Of a stretch of DNA of 15,165 bases, positions 14,839 through 15,165 are shown piece by piece. How positions within the stretch are numbered: the stretch's first letter is position 1; each line of letters begins with the position of its first letter. This DNA comes from WGMK01 sp044359155. Lineage in GTDB: Bacteria; Hydrogenedentota; Hydrogenedentia; Hydrogenedentales; JAEUWI01. The notes under the pieces are model-generated. The model was not told where the DNA came from, did no database searches, and worked only from the letters and a program-made list of their open reading frames with translations. The translations under genes and the position numbers were made by a program. The DNA lies in assembly GCA_044359155.1 (NCBI GenBank), contig JBIKMR010000082.1, forward strand, positions 1-15,165. Reading direction: 5' to 3'.

Positions 14839-15165
14839 CTATTGCGGCTGGGCTTCCTTCAGCAGCTTTTGTATCTTGTCTACCTTCGGCAGGGCGACAG
14901 CCTTTACGTAGCGGTTGTTGGGGTTGCGGCATACGTAGTTCTGGTGGTAGGGCTCGGCCGGGAAGAATTCGGTGAGGGGTTCCAGCGTGGTGACGATGGG
15001 TCCAGGGAATTTTCCTGAGGCGTTGTGCTTGGCAATCAGGCCTTCCGCCGCCGCCTTTTCCTCTGGCGTGGCGTAAAACACGGTTGAGCGGTACTGCGGG
15101 CCGCTGTCCGCTCCTTGGCGGTTGAGAGTGGTGGGGTCGTGGGTGGCGAAGTGCAGGTCGAGCAG
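14839..15165 (-). CDS. msrA: Peptide methionine-S-sulfoxide reductase MsrA (N-terminus off window)
   Basis: The C-terminal 108 residues of MsrA, which repairs methionine-S-sulfoxide in proteins; the frame is open to the right edge. Family hallmarks are LLDLHFATHDPTTLNRQG, ADSGPQYRS and FFPAEPYHQNY, the last two belonging to the substrate pocket. The catalytic GCFW motif lies in the missing N-terminal part. Near the C-terminus, where many members have a recycling Cys in a GYC-type motif, this protein reads NNRYVKAV with no Cys. The only Cys visible is in NYVCRNP, about 8 residues earlier. The gene is convergent with the cytochrome gene, and no clear terminator follows it. An in-frame GTG at 15081 is an internal codon, not the start. 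Confidence 0.92.
   Translation of the reverse strand: MLDLHFATHDPTTLNRQGADSGPQYRSTVFYATPEEKAAAEGLIAKHNASGKFPGPIVTTLEPLTEFFPAEPYHQNYVCRNPNNRYVKAVALPKVDKIQKLLKEAQPQ

Noticed and set aside
14651..14911. 86-residue plus-strand frame starting with TTG in the intergenic gap
   Set aside because: It has no ribosome site, runs into msrA on the opposite strand and matches no family I know.

Overview
The window looks like a chromosomal segment from a GC-rich bacterium of the PVC / Candidatus Hydrogenedentota type. This rests on three things. First, a 1321-residue secreted protein combines the 'membrane-bound dehydrogenase' and 'PVC-type CxxCH heme-binding' domains known mainly from Planctomycetes, Verrucomicrobia and relatives. 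Second, a PKD lipoprotein carries a Glu-Gly-Glu-Pro linker of a kind I associate with Hydrogenedentota. Third, ThuA-like and SGNH proteins of the sort that accompany PVC cytochromes lie nearby. The phylum assignment is inference; there is no rRNA, tRNA or marker gene here.

Layout, left to right. (1) Positions 1-1102, minus strand, partial: a PKD lipoprotein with a TolB/HzsA-like propeller that runs off the left edge. (2) A short divergent promoter region, then a small secreted chalcone-isomerase-like protein (1289-1885, plus). (3) A long minus-strand block read from right to left: a membrane PAS/GAF sensor (9182-6381), a secreted propeller-plus-helical protein (6363-4321), a strong hairpin terminator, a ThuA-like secreted protein (4203-3367) and a cardiolipin-synthase-type phospholipase D (3344-1890). 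(4) A 214-base divergent control region (9183-9396). (5) A plus-strand pair, an SGNH-like protein (9397-10641) and the giant multidomain cytochrome (10644-14609), separated by 2 bases. (6) A 229-base non-coding gap and the C-terminal part of an MsrA on the minus strand, which runs off the right edge.

The most coherent unit is the divergent locus 4321-14609. On one side lies a sensor with no visible output domain, followed by a secreted protein carrying sensor-type propeller repeats. On the other side lies a putatively catalytically degenerate SGNH protein coupled to a propeller/HEAT/discoidin/cupredoxin/cytochrome c fusion. Almost every product carries a signal peptide, lipobox or membrane helices, so the locus acts at or outside the inner membrane. 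A plausible but unproven reading is sensing and oxidative processing of a carbohydrate-like substrate, with electrons passed from copper to heme within one polypeptide.

No tRNA, rRNA, CRISPR array, insertion sequence or attachment site was recognised.
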